Assembly: GCA_020635355.1 (NCBI GenBank)
Contig: JACJZW010000004.1
Span: forward strand, 124,001-188,000
From: Flavobacteriales bacterium
Lineage (GTDB): Bacteria > Bacteroidota > Bacteroidia > NS11-12g > UBA9320
Length of the DNA: 64,000 nt
Direction: 5' to 3'
A program made the translations under genes and the position numbers. Below are positions 1-7,609 of this stretch, piece after piece. The first letter of the stretch is position 1, and each line of letters opens with the position of its first letter. Below the pieces are notes generated by a model. The model saw only the letters and a list, made by a program, of their open reading frames with translations, made no database searches and was not told where the DNA came from.

Positions 1-55
1 TGCGTGCAAGTTTTCCAAAAGCTTGCTACTCACAAACAGATCCATTTCATTGTCG

Positions 56-1165
56 TCAAGCAGTACGATCGTCACGTTGTTCCAGGCGTTGATTTGGTAG
101 ATGAATAATATAGGAGGTACCGGCGTTTTCCACCGAGTCGATTTCTATTGTACCCTTGAGATTATGGACGGCTTCCTTGACCAGATAAAGTGTAACATAA
201 TTTTTCCCTTTACCTGAGATCATGGTTTCAAAAAGAGTTCCGGATAAATCAGTATCCACGTACATACTATTGTCGGTGAAAATGATTTGGGCACCATCAC
301 CTTCAGGATTCATGTCAATGTCTATGTCCAGGTACTCCTGATTAGGGGCCATGTTATTCAATGCATGGGAAATGAGGTTATTGAAAACCAGCTGAACCTT
401 ATATGCATCAGAAACCAATGAAGTCTGCAGCGGATTGGTAATGCGCATTCGAAGTTTAGATAAGTCGATGAGGGCTTCCAGTGTCTCACTGGCTTGTTGA
501 ACCATTTCTTCCAGGCTGATTTCCTCAATGTTGCTGAGGTGCCGGTTGTTGTTGTAATGATTAATGATGTTTCGGAGCTGTAAGTCGATTTCGACGATGC
601 CTCGTTCCAAGAGAGGTAAAAACTCGTGAACATCAACACCTTCAGGATTACTTAGGGATAATCGAACGATGCCGTGCATCGAGACCAGAGTGCTTCTCAT
701 TTCATTGGAAGCGGTATGAATAAATTTGTTCAGATGTTCCAGAGCCACCTCTACATCGTGTTGTTTCCGTTTGAGATCACGTCGTGTGTCGTAGATTTCG
801 ATGGCAGATTGGATGGTTTGACGGAGGTCGTGTTCATTCCATGGTTTGGATAGAAATCGATAGACCCGGGCCTTATTGATGGAATCCAACATGGCCTTTT
901 GATCGGCGAAGCCGGTTAGAATAATTCGAATAGGTTCCGGAAATTCCTGAAGAATACTTGCGAAGAATTCAATTCCCGTGATCCCTTGCATGCGTTGATC
1001 CGATATGATGACCTTAATATCCGGGTTTTCAGATAGAATTTGTCGTGCCTGATCGGCATCGCTTGCCGTATGAATGTGGTATTCACGTCTAAAAATAGCA
1101 CGAAAGGCGACGAGGTTAGGTTCCTCGTCGTCAATATACATGATGGCATTATCCCTGTTCGCCAT
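56..1165 (-). CDS. Response regulator fused to a degenerate histidine kinase (pseudokinase)
   Basis: Residues 1-130 form a CheY-type receiver: acidic pocket D12-D13, phosphoacceptor D56 (in ISDQRM), T84 (ILTG) and K107 (SKPW). Residues about 138-355 look like a HisKA plus HATPase_c kinase core, but the conserved positions are changed. The H-box reads ASNEMRSTL with N154 where the phosphorylated His should be. The N-box reads NLISHA (263-268). The G1 box is DNS without the glycines, and the G2 box lacks its GxGLGL pattern. The fold probably remains, since the GTSYIIHLP end is typical, but autophosphorylation seems unlikely. The gene overlaps the end of the 7TM kinase gene by 17 bp, so the two are probably co-transcribed and translationally coupled. 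Inference: a phospho-responsive adaptor or sequestering partner of that kinase. Confidence 0.85.
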   Translation of the reverse strand: MANRDNAIMYIDDEEPNLVAFRAIFRREYHIHTASDADQARQILSENPDIKVIISDQRMQGITGIEFFASILQEFPEPIRIILTGFADQKAMLDSINKARVYRFLSKPWNEHDLRQTIQSAIEIYDTRRDLKRKQHDVEVALEHLNKFIHTASNEMRSTLVSMHGIVRLSLSNPEGVDVHEFLPLLERGIVEIDLQLRNIINHYNNNRHLSNIEEISLEEMVQQASETLEALIDLSKLRMRITNPLQTSLVSDAYKVQLVFNNLISHALNNMAPNQEYLDIDIDMNPEGDGAQIIFTDNSMYVDTDLSGTLFETMISGKGKNYVTLYLVKEAVHNLKGTIEIDSVENAGTSYIIHLPNQRLEQRDDRTA

Positions 1166-3305
1166 TGTTTGTTTTTAAGTCGTCTGGAATGGTAATGATA
1201 AAGGTTGTTCCTACGCCCGATTCACCATGAACCTCAATGGATCCATTATGTTTTTCAATGATGCCATACGAAATGGAGAGGCCAAGGCCAGTTCCTTTAC
1301 CAACGTCCTTGGTGGTGAAGAATGGATCAAAAATGTGCTTTTTAACATCGTCAGGAATACCGTTTCCATTATCACCAATTTCGATGCGAATAATACCATC
1401 GGCATAATTTGTTCGAACCGATAGTACTCCACCTAGTGATTCACCATATTTGTCTTCAATGGCATCTATCGAATTATCAATGATGTTCATGAAAACTTGA
1501 TTGAGTTTGCCCAGTTGACAGTTGATATAGGGGATTTCTCCGTAATCAACATTGACTTTGATGCTGCGTAGTTGACTTTTCAAAATCGCAATGGTTGAGC
1601 GCAAACCTTCATTGATATCCGATTTTTTCAGGTCTTCCTCATCCGTTCGGGAGAAGTTTTTCAAACCGGTTACAATTTCACTGGTTCGTTTAGCGCCCTC
1701 TTCAATTCCATCGATGAGTTGAGATATTTCGTTGATGCTGTATTCCAAATCAAGCTCATCCGTTTCACTTAGGATCTGGGCAAGAGCTGGGTCCTCTTTA
1801 TCCTTGGCATAATGCTGATATTGATTCAATATTTGAAGGACGTCCTTAAAATCGTTTCGCAGCGGTTCTACGTTGGATGATACGAAGTTGATTGGATTAT
1901 TGATTTCATGGGCAATACCGGCGGTAAGCTGACCAAGAGAAGCCATTTTTTCTGCTTCAAGAAGTTGGCTTTGTGTTGATTTCAAGTTAGCCAGAGTGTC
2001 TTGAAGGTCACGATTAGTGATTTCAAGGGTTTGCGTTCGCTCTGCGACCTTTTGTTCCAATTCACGATTCAGATTCTCTGTAAGGTCACGATTCTTTCGC
2101 ATTTCATCGAGCATCTGTCGTTGAGACTCCTCTCGTTCTTTTTTCAACGTGTTGATGCGGTCTGCCAATGCAAAGGAGAGCAAAACCGTCTCCAACGCCG
2201 ATCCAATGGTCATGGAGTAATTGGTGACTAGATTGTACTTCAAGACATCAAGGTCCTTCAAGACATAAAGTATAACACCAATAAGGAAAAATGACCATGC
2301 AAGGAACAAGAATTTGGCTGATCGAACGCCTCGTTTTGCCAGATATAGGCTGAGAGAAATTACTATTAAAGCAGATGTGCTCCCAAGCCCCCTGAGAATT
2401 AGAGAGGAAGTTTCAATGTCGCCAAGCAGACTTAAAACTATACCTACAAGAGCAACACCCATTACACCATAGAATACATATACCCAATTTTTTAGGTTCT
2501 TCCTAATATCTAAGAAATCCATCACAAACATCATTCCCACCACAATCGAGGCAAGGGGCAGAAGCACAATGGCGATGCTGGGCCAATTAGACAAACTTGG
2601 CCAAAAGTACTTGTTCGCATATCCAACAATAGCGGCCTGACCAAGATAAAGGAAGAGGATGTTGAGTACGTAAAGAAAATAAATTCGTGTTCGAAGTGAC
2701 AGGAAGTGAAAAAAGTTATAGAGCATCATAACCGTCATGATGCCCGTGAACAATCCAAAGAGGTTTTCTCGGTTACTCGACCGCTTTAGTATATCTTTCT
2801 TTTCTCCTGCATATATAGGAAGGACAAGTTCATCCTTACTTTTTACAATGAGCAGAATTTGACAAATACCGGTGACGTTTGGGAGTGTAATTATTGGATG
2901 TGGGTCCGCCACATCACGTTGCGTCAAGACCGATTCATTCTCAATTCGGTAAATCAGATTACCATTAACAAAGGCTGTGAGTTCTGTAACACTGGGTTTG
3001 GCAATTTCAATGGCATTAATTTCATCTACCCCCATTTCCATATTGACCCGAAGGGCGACAAATGAGTGATTAAAACCAAGATTCACAACATCTGTATGAT
3101 TATGCTTCCAAACCGAATCAGGCAGTTGCTGAATGCGATCGAACGAAACATCATCAGATTGAAGAACCACATAGTCTACATGTTTCCCTACAAGAGTTGC
3201 AGAAGCTCCAAGTTTTACCGACCCTGAAATATTAGCCTGAACTGGAGCGACACAAATAAAAGAGAATCCGAGTGATAGAATAAAGAGTAGTTTATACCGA
3301 TTCAT
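1149..3305 (-). CDS. 7TM-DISM sensor histidine kinase
   Basis: This is a 718-aa membrane sensor kinase. An N-terminal signal peptide (about 1-25) is followed by a periplasmic domain of 7TMR-DISMED2 type (about 30-175). Seven hydrophobic segments follow (about 183-385), then a coiled coil rich in Glu/Lys/Arg (about 385-455) and an intact kinase core. The core has H-box GIAHEINNPINF, N-box NIIDNSIDAI, G1 DNGNGIP, F-box FDPFFTTK and G2 GTGLGLSIS. DISMED2 domains are thought to bind small, often carbohydrate-like ligands; the ligand here is unknown. The start codon overlaps the end of the upstream GNAT-like gene by 4 bp (ATGA), and its own 3' end overlaps the receiver-pseudokinase gene. That makes one three-gene minus-strand operon. 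Confidence 0.9.
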   Translation of the reverse strand: MNRYKLLFILSLGFSFICVAPVQANISGSVKLGASATLVGKHVDYVVLQSDDVSFDRIQQLPDSVWKHNHTDVVNLGFNHSFVALRVNMEMGVDEINAIEIAKPSVTELTAFVNGNLIYRIENESVLTQRDVADPHPIITLPNVTGICQILLIVKSKDELVLPIYAGEKKDILKRSSNRENLFGLFTGIMTVMMLYNFFHFLSLRTRIYFLYVLNILFLYLGQAAIVGYANKYFWPSLSNWPSIAIVLLPLASIVVGMMFVMDFLDIRKNLKNWVYVFYGVMGVALVGIVLSLLGDIETSSLILRGLGSTSALIVISLSLYLAKRGVRSAKFLFLAWSFFLIGVILYVLKDLDVLKYNLVTNYSMTIGSALETVLLSFALADRINTLKKEREESQRQMLDEMRKNRDLTENLNRELEQKVAERTQTLEITNRDLQDTLANLKSTQSQLLEAEKMASLGQLTAGIAHEINNPINFVSSNVEPLRNDFKDVLQILNQYQHYAKDKEDPALAQILSETDELDLEYSINEISQLIDGIEEGAKRTSEIVTGLKNFSRTDEEDLKKSDINEGLRSTIAILKSQLRSIKVNVDYGEIPYINCQLGKLNQVFMNIIDNSIDAIEDKYGESLGGVLSVRTNYADGIIRIEIGDNGNGIPDDVKKHIFDPFFTTKDVGKGTGLGLSISYGIIEKHNGSIEVHGESGVGTTFIITIPDDLKTNNGEQG

Positions 3306-3985
3306 ATCTTGAGGTTAAAGTTAAGGGATAATTGGACATTAGTTACCTTAAGTTCCATCATTTGATTCAGATTAGTCCTTAGTGTTTTGATAAAACTACG
3401 TTCATTTTCCGCCGTATCAGAAAGTTGTTCCACATCTTCGATTGTAACAACACGGGCGATATAGTCATTCGTTGGGTATACAAAATCACCATTACTACCA
3501 AATCTTGTTTGAATTCTGAACCCTGCGGGTCTAAATAGAAACATTGAGTAGTCTGATGCCAATCCGTATAGATGGGCGACACCTAAAGTAGGTAACACAG
3601 CAATGGAGGTATTTACAAGGATCCAACTAATTCCAAAGCCTTTGATTTTATGTGAATTCCAAAGGCCACATTGCTCACCAATTCCTTCCTTCATACGTTT
3701 CTGGAGTTCGATGTTAATGTTTGGATCGAGGTGACCAACCCCATCTTGAAGGGGTAATGGATATTCTTGACTTAAAATATCAATTCGAATTCCACCATAG
3801 ATTATCCCATCTTGAATTGCTACCAAACAATGTGATCCTGGATTAGTCGTCCACGAAGGATTACTTGATGCCACAGATTTTATACCAAATGTTAACAAGA
3901 CGTCTCGATGTCCATGTACGTACTGTTCACTCAATTGAGGGTGATCAATTGCCCGAAACATCAGTATTTCAAACTCATTGTGCAT
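3302..3985 (-). CDS. GNAT/LuxI-like acyltransferase-fold protein (putative)
   Basis: This 227-aa soluble protein has no close family I can name. The pattern fits an acyltransferase of the GNAT superfamily. An early segment holds arginines and HRD. A strand pair VAIQDGIIYGGIRI resembles the dG..vGgxRl strands of LuxI-type synthases. Then come LWNSHKIKG, where LuxI proteins have W-E-x-S-R, and a long helix ending SMFLFRPAGFRI, like the m.R.L.R.Gf of LuxI and related acyltransferases. The usual Glu/Arg catalytic positions are not preserved, so the activity is open. It is the first gene of the operon with the 7TM kinase, and its base composition is more AT-rich than the housekeeping genes nearby. 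Alternatives: an ordinary GNAT, or a ligand-binding relic of that fold. Confidence 0.55.
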   Translation of the reverse strand: MHNEFEILMFRAIDHPQLSEQYVHGHRDVLLTFGIKSVASSNPSWTTNPGSHCLVAIQDGIIYGGIRIDILSQEYPLPLQDGVGHLDPNINIELQKRMKEGIGEQCGLWNSHKIKGFGISWILVNTSIAVLPTLGVAHLYGLASDYSMFLFRPAGFRIQTRFGSNGDFVYPTNDYIARVVTIEDVEQLSDTAENERSFIKTLRTNLNQMMELKVTNVQLSLNFNLKI

Positions 3986-4252
3986 TTTGATTCAGATGCG
4001 CTGAAGCGAATTTAACACGGCAGAAGCCGCGGTAGCACTTATTTCTGTTGGTAAGATTGATTCAAATTAATTTTGATGGAAGGTCTGGACCACCCATCAT
4101 CAATCAACAAAATCCAGTCATGTAGGTAATTTCAGACAAATATTCAGAAATTCAAGGCCGAGTTTGGATATTCAGAAAATTCAATGCACATTTGTGTTGG
4201 TGTGAAAAGCACCTACTAAACTTTTTTTGACTACTACTTAAAATTATTAATC
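3986..4252. promoter_or_regulatory. Divergent intergenic region between the GNAT-like/7TM-kinase operon and the lone receiver gene
   Basis: 267 bp carry the control regions for both directions. On the minus strand TAAATTCG (4004-4011) resembles the Bacteroidota -7 element with one mismatch, 19 bp before the GNAT-like start codon. Two near-copies of ATATTCAGAAATTCAA lie about 32 bp apart (around 4140 and 4172). They could be regulator sites or chance. No terminator or RNA gene was recognised. Confidence 0.35.
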
Positions 4253-4717
4253 ATGAGCGAGAAAAAAATCTCTGTTCTTTATCTGGACGATGAGCCGGAA
4301 AATCTGAACGCCTTTAAAGCCAATTTTCGTAGAGAATTCAACATTCATTTGGCCAATAACATTGACCAAGCCTATGACATCATTCGTGAAAACGAAATCC
4401 ATGTTGCTATCTCGGATCACAAAATGCCGAAAATTACCGGCATCGAGTTTTTTGAAACCCTTCGTAACACGCATCCACGGATAATTCGTATCCTGCTAAC
4501 AGGATGTTCGGACCTGGAAACGGTGGTAGCAGCTATCAATCAGGGCCAAATATTTAGATACCTGTATAAGCCAATGGATGTGAATGAGATTCGTTCCACC
4601 ATTCAAACCGCTTACGAGGTCTTTATGGATGAGACTGAAAATCAACAAGAGGTACTTCAACTTCTCGAAACAAATGAGAAGCTTGAATTTATGCTCCGAC
4701 AAAAGCTTATCAGCTAA
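4253..4717 (+). CDS. Stand-alone response regulator receiver
   Basis: A single CheY-like receiver of 154 aa. It has acid pair D12-D13, phosphoacceptor D55 in ISDHKMP, a Thr in LLTG, and a Lys in the YKPMD loop. A short helical tail (about 118-154, Glu/Leu-rich) follows, with no DNA-binding, GGDEF or HD-GYP output domain. It is clearly similar to the receiver of the pseudokinase protein 3 kb away: both read LDDEp.N..AF...FRREf.IH and ITGIEFF, which suggests duplication within the cluster. It is transcribed away from that operon. Inference: a phosphate sink or shuttle, or a protein-interaction output, for the 7TM kinase. Confidence 0.88.
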   Translation: MSEKKISVLYLDDEPENLNAFKANFRREFNIHLANNIDQAYDIIRENEIHVAISDHKMPKITGIEFFETLRNTHPRIIRILLTGCSDLETVVAAINQGQIFRYLYKPMDVNEIRSTIQTAYEVFMDETENQQEVLQLLETNEKLEFMLRQKLIS

Positions 4718-4747
4718 AGCGTCATCGATGTTCATTCCAATTCCCGG

Positions 4748-4775
4748 TCTATCTTTGCTTCCAAAGTAAGATAGA
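4748..4775 (+). promoter_or_regulatory. Promoter -7 element within an inverted repeat ahead of pdxA
   Basis: TATCTTTG at 4750-4757 matches the Bacteroidota -7 consensus TAnnTTTG, 23 bp before the pdxA GTG start. It lies in a perfect 8-bp inverted repeat: TCTATCTT at 4748-4755 and AAGATAGA at 4768-4775. No T-run follows, so the repeat is better read as an operator or 5'-leader hairpin than as a terminator. No clear -33 TTTG is seen. Confidence 0.45.
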
Positions 4776-4780
4776 GAAGG

Positions 4781-5863
4781 GTGAAGTACGCCAATACCAG
4801 ACTGGGGATCTCCCTAGGAGATTTTAATGGAGTCTCTTTGGAGATTCTGCTGAAATCATTTGAAAATGATATTCTTCTTAAGCATTGCACTCCAGTGGTG
4901 TTTACCCACAAGGAGTTACTTCAGGAAGCGTCATCTGTATTGAATCTAGCATGTCCTCAGATCAATATTGTCAAACAATGGGATGAGGTACAAGAAAATT
5001 GTCTCAACCTTCGTGAAATTGATTGTCCTTTTAATTCACTCGATTTAGGAAACTCTTCTGAGATCAGTGGAAAATACGCAGTTTCTTCGCTCAAAGCTGC
5101 TGTAAATGCCATTATGGAGGGACATATCCATAACTTGGTTACCTTACCCATTGACAAAAGCACATCCTATTCCGAAGATTTCAAATTTGAAGGTCATACG
5201 GATTTCCTAGGTGACATATTTGAAACCACTGACTATATGATGTTACTGGTGAGTGATGAAATGCGTATTGGAATGGTTACTGGACATGTGCCCATCTCAA
5301 AAGTTGCCGCTTCTATCACCACGGAAAAAATTCGCCACAAACTCACCATTCTCCAGAATAGTTTGATCCAGGATTTTGGCATCGTCAAACCCAAAATTGC
5401 GGTCCTGGGCTTAAATCCTCACTCAGGTGATCACGGACTCATCGGCAGTGAAGAGAAGGACATAATTACCCCTGTTATCAATGAGTTCATCCAGAAAGGT
5501 GATTTGGTTTACGGTCCGTTCCCTGCAGATGGATTCTTCGGGAAAAAGCTTTTCAGCCAGTACGATGCCGTGTTGGCCATGTATCATGATCAAGGTTTAA
5601 TTCCATTTAAGCAGCTCTCTTTTTCGGATGGTGTAAATTATACCGCTGGTCTGCCAATAGTACGCACATCTCCGGATCATGGTACGGCATATGATATAGC
5701 CGGCAAGAGCGTTGCCGATCCATCATCATTTATCAATGCGATCTTTCTGACTAAGCATATCTACAACAAACGCATTGAGTTTATGGAATTGAACAACAAC
5801 CCTTTGGGATTCACCAAACATCGCAGGGAGAAGTTTAGCATTGGCGTTCCGAATCTAAAGTGA
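4781..5863 (+). CDS. pdxA: 4-hydroxythreonine-4-phosphate dehydrogenase
   Basis: NAD-dependent oxidation of 4-phosphohydroxy-L-threonine in the deoxyxylulose-5-phosphate-independent-of-PLP-synthase route to pyridoxal phosphate, in the cytosol. At 360 aa it is slightly longer than the E. coli enzyme. Family motifs are present: LGISLGDFNG near the N-terminus, GHTDFL in the middle, the metal-binding HSGDHGLIG, PADGFFG, MYHDQGLIPFK and RTSPDHGTAYDIAGK. The last two carry the metal-ligand histidines. GTG is the start codon, because the conserved LGISLGD begins directly after it and an upstream in-frame extension would cross the promoter. It stands before the DUF177-rpmF-plsX-fabH block, as in many Bacteroidota. 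Confidence 0.95.
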   Translation: MKYANTRLGISLGDFNGVSLEILLKSFENDILLKHCTPVVFTHKELLQEASSVLNLACPQINIVKQWDEVQENCLNLREIDCPFNSLDLGNSSEISGKYAVSSLKAAVNAIMEGHIHNLVTLPIDKSTSYSEDFKFEGHTDFLGDIFETTDYMMLLVSDEMRIGMVTGHVPISKVAASITTEKIRHKLTILQNSLIQDFGIVKPKIAVLGLNPHSGDHGLIGSEEKDIITPVINEFIQKGDLVYGPFPADGFFGKKLFSQYDAVLAMYHDQGLIPFKQLSFSDGVNYTAGLPIVRTSPDHGTAYDIAGKSVADPSSFINAIFLTKHIYNKRIEFMELNNNPLGFTKHRREKFSIGVPNLK

Positions 5864-5892
5864 TTTTGTTCGTTTTTGTCAAATTCAGCACT

Positions 5893-5900
5893 TAAATTTG
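5893..5900 (+). promoter_or_regulatory. Promoter -7 element for the DUF177-rpmF-plsX operon
   Basis: TAAATTTG fits TAnnTTTG, 27 bp before the GTG start at 5927. TTTG runs lie upstream at 5875-5878 and 5865-5868, but the spacing (14 or 24) is not ideal for a -33 box. Confidence 0.4.
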
Positions 5901-5926
5901 CCGACTATTTTTAATCCGGGTCTGAA

Positions 5927-6442
5927 GTGAAGAATCGATTGCTGGTAAACTTTGGTTCTCTGTCGGTCGGGATGCATGAATACTCATTCGAGCTTACCAC
6001 AGAGAATTGGAAAGCGCGTGAGTCGGCCCGCATTAAAGATGGAAATGTACTCGTTCTTTTAAAGGTTGATAAATCTGAACGTCACTTAACCTTTGATTAC
6101 ACCATTAAAGGTGAGGTTCAAGTGGATTGTGATAATTGCTTGAGCAGGTTGCAGTATCCCATTAGTGATCATGTAACGCTGCACATCAAGTTGTCCGATG
6201 AGGAGATAGAGGATGAAGTTGATCTCATTCATTTGCCTTCTCATACCACTCAGTGGGATATGACGGATCATGCTTGTGATTCGGTCGAATTATCGCTGCC
6301 GATGAAGACAGTTTGCTCAGATTCAATAAACCGTGAAGAATGTGACGAGGAATACATTGAAAGAATGAATGCCCGGTCGGACGATGAAGATACTCATCAT
6401 CCGGAATGGGATAAACTAAAAGACTTGTTTAAACAAAATTGA
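5927..6442 (+). CDS. DUF177 / YceD family protein
   Basis: A 171-aa protein of the DUF177 family, whose gene almost always precedes rpmF. In plants and E. coli, relatives have been linked to 23S rRNA accumulation, so a role in large-subunit assembly is likely but unproven here. A CxxC pair (VQVDCDNCLSRLQYPI, residues about 66-81) and a distal C-x5-C-type pair (VCSDSINREECDEE) could bind a metal. The C-terminus is acidic and ends in a short DPEW-like segment (PEWDKLKDLF). The start is GTG, giving MKNRLLVNFG. It ends 1 bp before rpmF, so the two are co-transcribed. Confidence 0.88.
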   Translation: MKNRLLVNFGSLSVGMHEYSFELTTENWKARESARIKDGNVLVLLKVDKSERHLTFDYTIKGEVQVDCDNCLSRLQYPISDHVTLHIKLSDEEIEDEVDLIHLPSHTTQWDMTDHACDSVELSLPMKTVCSDSINREECDEEYIERMNARSDDEDTHHPEWDKLKDLFKQN

Positions 6443-6443
6443 T

Positions 6444-6629
6444 ATGGCTCACCCCAAACGAAAAATTTCGAAAACCAGACGGGATAAGCGTCGTACTCAC
6501 TACAAACTGGGTTCAAAGCAATTATTCACCGATCCAAAAACCGGAGAAGTATCGCAATACCACAGACTTAATCTCGAAACAGGCATGTACCGCGGGATGA
6601 AAGTACTTGAGGTAGGCGAAGAGGCATAA
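6444..6629 (+). CDS. rpmF: 50S ribosomal protein L32
   Basis: A 61-aa basic ribosomal protein starting MAHPKRKISKTRRDKRRTHY, the standard L32 N-terminus. It lies between the DUF177 gene and plsX, the near-universal bacterial arrangement that links ribosome and membrane-lipid synthesis. No zinc-binding cysteine quartet is present, so this is the Cys-less form of L32. Confidence 0.97.
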   Translation: MAHPKRKISKTRRDKRRTHYKLGSKQLFTDPKTGEVSQYHRLNLETGMYRGMKVLEVGEEA

Positions 6630-6640
6630 GCCCCTCTCTC

Positions 6641-7576
6641 ATGAAAATTGGATTGGACGTAATGGGTGGCGATTTTGCCCCCGCAGAAGCTGTAAAAGGT
6701 GTCCTTGAATTGCTGAACGCCCCTGATTTGGTGGACGTTCAGTTGACTTTATTTGGGGATGAAGCCCAAATTAAGGAGCATTTGAACGGACACCAATTGC
6801 CGGCAAACTATCGTATTGTTCATACCGAAGAATCTATCGGTATGGCAGAGCATCCTACTAAGGCGATTTCTCAGAAGCGTCAATCTACGATTAGTCTTGG
6901 TTTGAAAATGCTGGCCGAAGGCGAATTGGATGCGTTTACTGGTGCAGGTAATACCGGTGCTATGATGGTTGGGGCGCTTTATACCGTTAAAGCAATTGAT
7001 GGTGTTCTACGTCCATCGCTCACAACCCTCGTTCCCAAGATAGATGGATCCACCGGCCTGATGCTGGATGTTGGAGCCAATGCTGATGTTAAACCTGATG
7101 TATTGGTTCAATTCGCAGTTCTAGGGTCACTTTATGCGCAACATGTATTGGGGATAGCAAGTCCCAAAGTTGGCTTATTGAGTATTGGAGAAGAGAAAGA
7201 AAAGGGAAACCTCCTCAACCAGGCGGTATATCCGGTTCTTGAGGAGAAGCGAAACATCAATTTTATCGGCAACATTGAGGGAAGAGACCTGTTTTCAGAT
7301 AAGGCTGATGTGATCGTATGCGACGGCTTTACCGGCAACATCGTCCTCAAAACGTGTGAGGGATTCTTCTATAAATTGAAAAAACGCGGCCTGAAGGACG
7401 ACTTCCTCGACCGCTTTAATTTTGAGCAATACGGGGGAACAGCAATCCTTGGAGTCAACAAACCTGTAATCATTGGTCACGGTATCTCAAAAGCGAATAC
7501 ATTCGTGAATATGATCCGTTTGGCAAAACAGGTTGTTTTGTCCAACTTGATCCCGAAAATCAAGTCATCACTCTGA
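6641..7576 (+). CDS. plsX: Phosphate acyltransferase PlsX
   Basis: Makes acyl-phosphate from acyl-ACP and phosphate, the acyl donor for PlsY in phospholipid synthesis. It is a peripheral membrane enzyme of 311 aa, normal for the family. It opens MKIGLDVMGGDFAPAEAVKG and carries GNTGAMMVGA, LDVGANADVKP, LLSIGEEKEKGN, CDGFTGNIVLKTCEG and the late GHGISKANTF, all typical of PlsX. The start is 11 bp after rpmF, so it is in the same operon. Confidence 0.97.
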   Translation: MKIGLDVMGGDFAPAEAVKGVLELLNAPDLVDVQLTLFGDEAQIKEHLNGHQLPANYRIVHTEESIGMAEHPTKAISQKRQSTISLGLKMLAEGELDAFTGAGNTGAMMVGALYTVKAIDGVLRPSLTTLVPKIDGSTGLMLDVGANADVKPDVLVQFAVLGSLYAQHVLGIASPKVGLLSIGEEKEKGNLLNQAVYPVLEEKRNINFIGNIEGRDLFSDKADVIVCDGFTGNIVLKTCEGFFYKLKKRGLKDDFLDRFNFEQYGGTAILGVNKPVIIGHGISKANTFVNMIRLAKQVVLSNLIPKIKSSL

Positions 7577-7609
7577 TTTAACGTATTTTTACCCCGATAT
7601 CTTTAACCT

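Noticed and set aside
4140..4195. Near-repeat ATATTCAGAAATTCAA as a CRISPR or iteron array
   Set aside because: Only two copies, one degenerate, about 32 bp apart, with no cas or replication gene nearby.
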